Shown one piece after another: positions 30,912-33,685 of a stretch of 33,685 nucleotides of DNA. Location of the stretch: positions 1 to 33,685 of the forward strand of contig JAEDGF010000018.1 of NCBI GenBank assembly GCA_016297645.1, in the 5' to 3' direction. Under the pieces are notes generated by a model, which saw only the letters and a list, made by a program, of their open reading frames with translations, had not been told where the DNA came from and searched no databases. The translations under genes were made by a program, and so were the position numbers. Position 1 is the first letter of the stretch, and every line of letters begins with the position of its first letter. This DNA comes from Clostridiaceae bacterium (GTDB taxonomy: Bacteria; Bacillota; Clostridia; Oscillospirales; Acutalibacteraceae).

Positions 30912-33278
30912 ATGAAAAAATACAGATTTTCGGGCTTTTCGGAAAAAGCCGACACCGCTCTGAATCTTGCCATAACCGTTGCCGGAGAGCTGGGACATAC
31001 CTATGTCGGCACGGAGCATTTGCTTTTGGGGCTGCTCAACGACCCGATGAGCGTCGCCGGTGTTGTTCTTTCGGGCAGGTCGGTGCAGTATAAGGCGGCG
31101 TACGATAAGCTCTGCGAGAGAATGGGACGCGGTGTGCCGACGGAGCTTACCGATAAGGATATGACCCCAAGACTTGTCAAGGCGGTCGAAAATGCGCTTG
31201 CTCAGAGCAGAAAAGCAAATTGCAATGTTTGCACCGAACACCTTCTCACGGCGCTTCTCCGCGACAGCCGTTCGGGCAGCTCGCAGCTTTTGTCGGAGCT
31301 TAACGCAAGCCCGGCGCAGCTGTATTCCGATATCACACGGGCGTTAAAGCCCGTTCAGCCTATTTCCGCACAGCACGGAAAAACATACCGCCAGCAGCCG
31401 TCCAATCTCGGTACGCTTGCAAAATACGGCGTATGCCTTACGGAAGCCGCGCGCGCCGGGCGGATAGATAAGGTGGTGTGCCGCGACCGCGAGATAAACA
31501 GAGTCATGCGCATTCTCTGCCGCCGAACAAAGAATAATCCGTGCCTTATCGGCGAACCCGGTGTGGGAAAAACCGCAGCTGTGGAGGGGCTTGCAGTGCG
31601 CATTGCCTCGGGCGAAGTCCCCGACGCGCTTGTCAATAAAGAGGTGTGGTCGCTGGAGCTTACCGCCATGGTCGCGGGCGCAAAATACAGGGGCGATTTT
31701 GAGGAGCGCATACGCAATGTCATAAACGAGGTGACGCAGGCGGAGAACATTATTCTGTTTATTGACGAGATACACAATATAATCGGCGCAGGCTCGGCGG
31801 AGGGTGCGGTGGACGCGGCGAACATCTTAAAGCCCGTTCTCGCGCGCGGAAAGCTGCACCTTATAGGTGCTACCACCGTGGACGAATACCGCCGCTGCAT
31901 TGAAAAGGACGCGGCGCTCGAAAGGCGCTTTCAGCCCGTAACGGTTGAGCAGCCGTCGGAGGAGGACACAGTGACTATTCTTAAAAGTCTGCGTCCGGCG
32001 TACGAGGAACACCACGGCTGCCGCATAACAGACAAAGCCGTTGACGCTGCCGTGACGATGTCCGTACGATATATAACGGACAGATTTTTGCCGGACAAAG
32101 CAATCGATCTTGTTGACGAAGCTGCGGCGCTCGTGTCGCTCGGCAGCTCGGAAGAAAATGTATATTCCGAAACAAAGCGCGATTTTCTCGTCCGCGAGGG
32201 CAGACTTGATGAAGCCGCCGCCCTTGCCGAAATTTCGCGCAGCCGGGAAAGAAGCGATGATATCCCCACTGTAACCGAAAACGAAATAGCGCAGATAGTG
32301 AGCGAGTGGACGGATATCCCGGCGTCAACCGTGAGTGCGGACGAGAAAAAGCGGCTGAGTGACCTCGAAACGCGTCTTTCAACACAGATAGTAGGGCAGA
32401 AAAAGGCGGTAGAAGCGGTGTCGAACGCAATAAGGCGCGGCAGGCTCGGGCTTAAAGACCCGTTTCGCCCCGTCGGGACTTTTCTGTTCTGCGGTCCGTC
32501 CGGAGTCGGTAAAACGGAGCTTGCAAAGGCGGTGGCAAAAGAGGTCTACGGTTCGCCTGATTTTCTTATATCGTTTAATATGGCGGAGTTTGCCGAGAGC
32601 CACAGCGTTGCGCGCCTTATAGGGTCGCCGCCCGGTTATGTCGGCTTCGAGGAGGGCGGTCAGCTTACTTCAAAGCTCCGCCGTCGTCCGTACAGCGTGG
32701 TGCTGTTTGACGAGATAGAAAAAGCACACCCCGATGTTTTCAACGCGCTGCTGCAGCTGCTTGACGAGGGCGTTCTCACCGCCTCCGACGGCAGAAAGGC
32801 GGACTGCCGCAACACCGTGATTATCATGACATCGAATCTCGGCGGAAAGCTCATCTCCGGCGGTGTGCCGCTCGGGTTCGGCTCGGTTACCGAAAACGGA
32901 ATAAAAAAAGAGCTGGAAAGCGTTTTTCGCCCCGAATTTCTCAACAGAATCGACGATGTCGTCGTATTTTCTCCTCTTTCTTCCGAAGAACTGTACGAAA
33001 TCACGCGCCGCAGGCTTGAAGATGTAAAGCGCTTTGCGCTGTCCGGCGGGATAGAACTCAATTTTTCGGAGAATGTCGCGCATTTTCTTGCGGAAAAAGC
33101 GTCCGCAAAGCATGACGGCGCAAGACCGGTTGCCCGTCTTACGGGCGAGCTTATTGAAACGCCGCTTGCAAAGCTCACGGTAAATATGACAGACGGTGAC
33201 AATTCGTGGTTCGTCGATGTGAAGGACGACAAACTCGTTTTTGAACAGAAAAGCGTGCAGACGGTCACAAGTGAATAA
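30912..33278 (+). CDS. clpC: ClpC-type Hsp100 ATPase with a short middle domain
   Basis: The 788-aa AAA+ unfoldase has a Clp N-domain with two repeats (about 1-145: LGHTYVGTEHLLLGLL, CTEHLLTALL). AAA-1 has Walker A GEPGVGKT (214-221) and Walker B ILFIDE (281-286). AAA-2 has GPSGVGKT (528-535) and VVLFDE (596-601), with the FRPEFLNRIDD sensor region. The tripeptide LGF (654-656) matches the ClpP-binding loop. It would unfold substrates for ClpP. The middle domain between the AAA modules is only about 40-45 residues (about 411-455), with a UVR-like remnant REGRLDEAAALAEISRSRE; ClpC normally has a longer coiled-coil there. Start chosen at the ATG after CACGGAGG; an in-frame TTG at 30897 is less likely. 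Confidence 0.92.
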   Translation: MKKYRFSGFSEKADTALNLAITVAGELGHTYVGTEHLLLGLLNDPMSVAGVVLSGRSVQYKAAYDKLCERMGRGVPTELTDKDMTPRLVKAVENALAQSRKANCNVCTEHLLTALLRDSRSGSSQLLSELNASPAQLYSDITRALKPVQPISAQHGKTYRQQPSNLGTLAKYGVCLTEAARAGRIDKVVCRDREINRVMRILCRRTKNNPCLIGEPGVGKTAAVEGLAVRIASGEVPDALVNKEVWSLELTAMVAGAKYRGDFEERIRNVINEVTQAENIILFIDEIHNIIGAGSAEGAVDAANILKPVLARGKLHLIGATTVDEYRRCIEKDAALERRFQPVTVEQPSEEDTVTILKSLRPAYEEHHGCRITDKAVDAAVTMSVRYITDRFLPDKAIDLVDEAAALVSLGSSEENVYSETKRDFLVREGRLDEAAALAEISRSRERSDDIPTVTENEIAQIVSEWTDIPASTVSADEKKRLSDLETRLSTQIVGQKKAVEAVSNAIRRGRLGLKDPFRPVGTFLFCGPSGVGKTELAKAVAKEVYGSPDFLISFNMAEFAESHSVARLIGSPPGYVGFEEGGQLTSKLRRRPYSVVLFDEIEKAHPDVFNALLQLLDEGVLTASDGRKADCRNTVIIMTSNLGGKLISGGVPLGFGSVTENGIKKELESVFRPEFLNRIDDVVVFSPLSSEELYEITRRRLEDVKRFALSGGIELNFSENVAHFLAEKASAKHDGARPVARLTGELIETPLAKLTVNMTDGDNSWFVDVKDDKLVFEQKSVQTVTSE

Positions 33279-33346
33279 AAGAACGCGCGTTTAATTATTT
33301 TTTTTACGGCAATTTCAGCTTGCGTAAAGGTTGCCGCAATAATTCC

Positions 33347-33382
33347 GTAACAGATGTTACAGTTTGCCCGAAACTATTGACA
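33347..33382 (+). promoter_or_regulatory. Palindrome and possible -35 upstream of the microprotein gene
   Basis: A gtaaca-ga-tgttac inverted repeat (33347-33360) lies 16 bases before a perfect TTGACA (33377-33382). No clear -10 lies 16-18 bases further on (TGAACT is a poor match), so the promoter is uncertain. A cggcaa/ttgccg hairpin (about 33307-33336) after clpC has no T-run following it. Bases 33279-33438 hold nothing else I can support. Confidence 0.3.
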
Positions 33383-33438
33383 ACGCTCAAAATAATTGGT
33401 GAACTTAAACTGACAAAAGCAAGAAGGAGGTGCAGAAA

Positions 33439-33549
33439 ATGTTCAAAGTATACGAAGATGAAGGCTTCAACAGCGTATTCGCCCGTATTAAGGATTTCCT
33501 TATGAGAATTCACGGCGCTATCATGGAGTTCCTCGTTAGACCGATATAA
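33439..33549 (+). CDS. 36-aa hydrophobic amphipathic microprotein
   Basis: This short open frame has an excellent ribosome binding site (AAGGAGG 33424-33430, 8-base spacer to the ATG). It encodes a peptide with an acidic start (MFKVYEDEGF) followed by a likely amphipathic helix (VFARIKDFLMRIHGAIMEFL) and the end VRPI. It has no signal peptide and no Cys. The helix resembles the Phe/Leu/Lys-rich C-terminal tails of the secreted proteins in this window, and also small membrane-active peptides of the phenol-soluble-modulin kind; both are resemblances only. Coding status rests on the ribosome binding site and composition. Bases 33550-33685 hold no feature I can support. Confidence 0.6.
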   Translation: MFKVYEDEGFNSVFARIKDFLMRIHGAIMEFLVRPI

Positions 33550-33685
33550 CGAGTATATCATGAACCACTATGTACGCCACTGAGCGGACGGTAATTCCCG
33601 TTGAACGACAGGCTGACAAAGATCTTGCGCAGTGGCAAAAGAACGGTCTTTGCTGTCGGTAAAAATGTGCCTCACGGCAAAAGAA

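Noticed and set aside
33550..33685. Second microprotein after the 36-aa gene
   Set aside because: The short frames present lack ribosome binding sites or stop after a few codons.

Overview
The window looks like a chromosomal segment of a low-to-mid GC, monoderm Firmicute, most likely an uncultured gut-type member of the Clostridia. The signs are strong AGGAGG-type ribosome binding sites, textbook sigma-A promoters (TTGACA-16/17-TATAAT), lipoprotein-anchored solute-binding proteins, a McsA-McsB-ClpC locus, a DtxR-type regulator and a Zur-type Fur protein. The taxonomic call rests on gene content and style only. I see no rRNA, tRNA, CRISPR, transposase, integrase or phage gene.

Layout. (1) 1-1166: a leftward secreted glycerophosphodiester phosphodiesterase with its terminator. 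(2) 1417-6649: a complete rightward branched-chain amino-acid ABC importer, livJ-H-M-G-F, from one strong promoter. (3) 6771-8919: a leftward GPH-type sugar symporter followed by a small DtxR-like metalloregulator. (4) 8974-11260: an EF-G paralogue with altered GTPase motifs. (5) 11640-15501: two secreted proteins, a DUF4838/GH-like protein and a PHP-domain protein, separated by a repeat-rich spacer. (6) 15596-20276: a leftward cluster holding a zinc-ribbon membrane protein, an anchored Ig-like protein, a second GPH transporter and a TIM-barrel sugar isomerase/epimerase. (7) 20462-23919: a YfbR-like HD nucleotidase, a DUF2974 (Mbeg1-like) hydrolase, a TSCPD-domain protein and a TetR regulator. 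(8) 24000-27917: a zinc-uptake operon, zur-znuA-znuC-znuB plus an OB-like lipoprotein, with a perfect 21-bp palindrome just after the -10 box. (9) 27970-29118: a secreted metallophosphoesterase. (10) 29167-33278: mcsA-mcsB-clpC without ctsR. (11) 33439-33549: a 36-codon microprotein gene with an excellent ribosome binding site.

How the genes fit together. Two nutrient-import systems (amino acids, zinc) are each self-contained operons. Two sugar-symporter clusters are also present. Four secreted hydrolase-like proteins (GDPD, DUF4838, PHP, metallophosphoesterase) from four separate loci share an unusual ending: a Phe/Leu/Lys-rich hydrophobic helix followed by a Cys within the last 1 to 5 residues. 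The microprotein near the right end resembles such a helix on its own, though without the Cys. This possible sorting or surface-association signal is the most unusual thread in the window. The McsB homologue has lost the residue matching the regulatory Cys and has substitutions at expected catalytic positions. Its ClpC partner has a very short middle domain. The mcsA ribosome binding site lies in alternative RNA hairpins, which may replace CtsR control.
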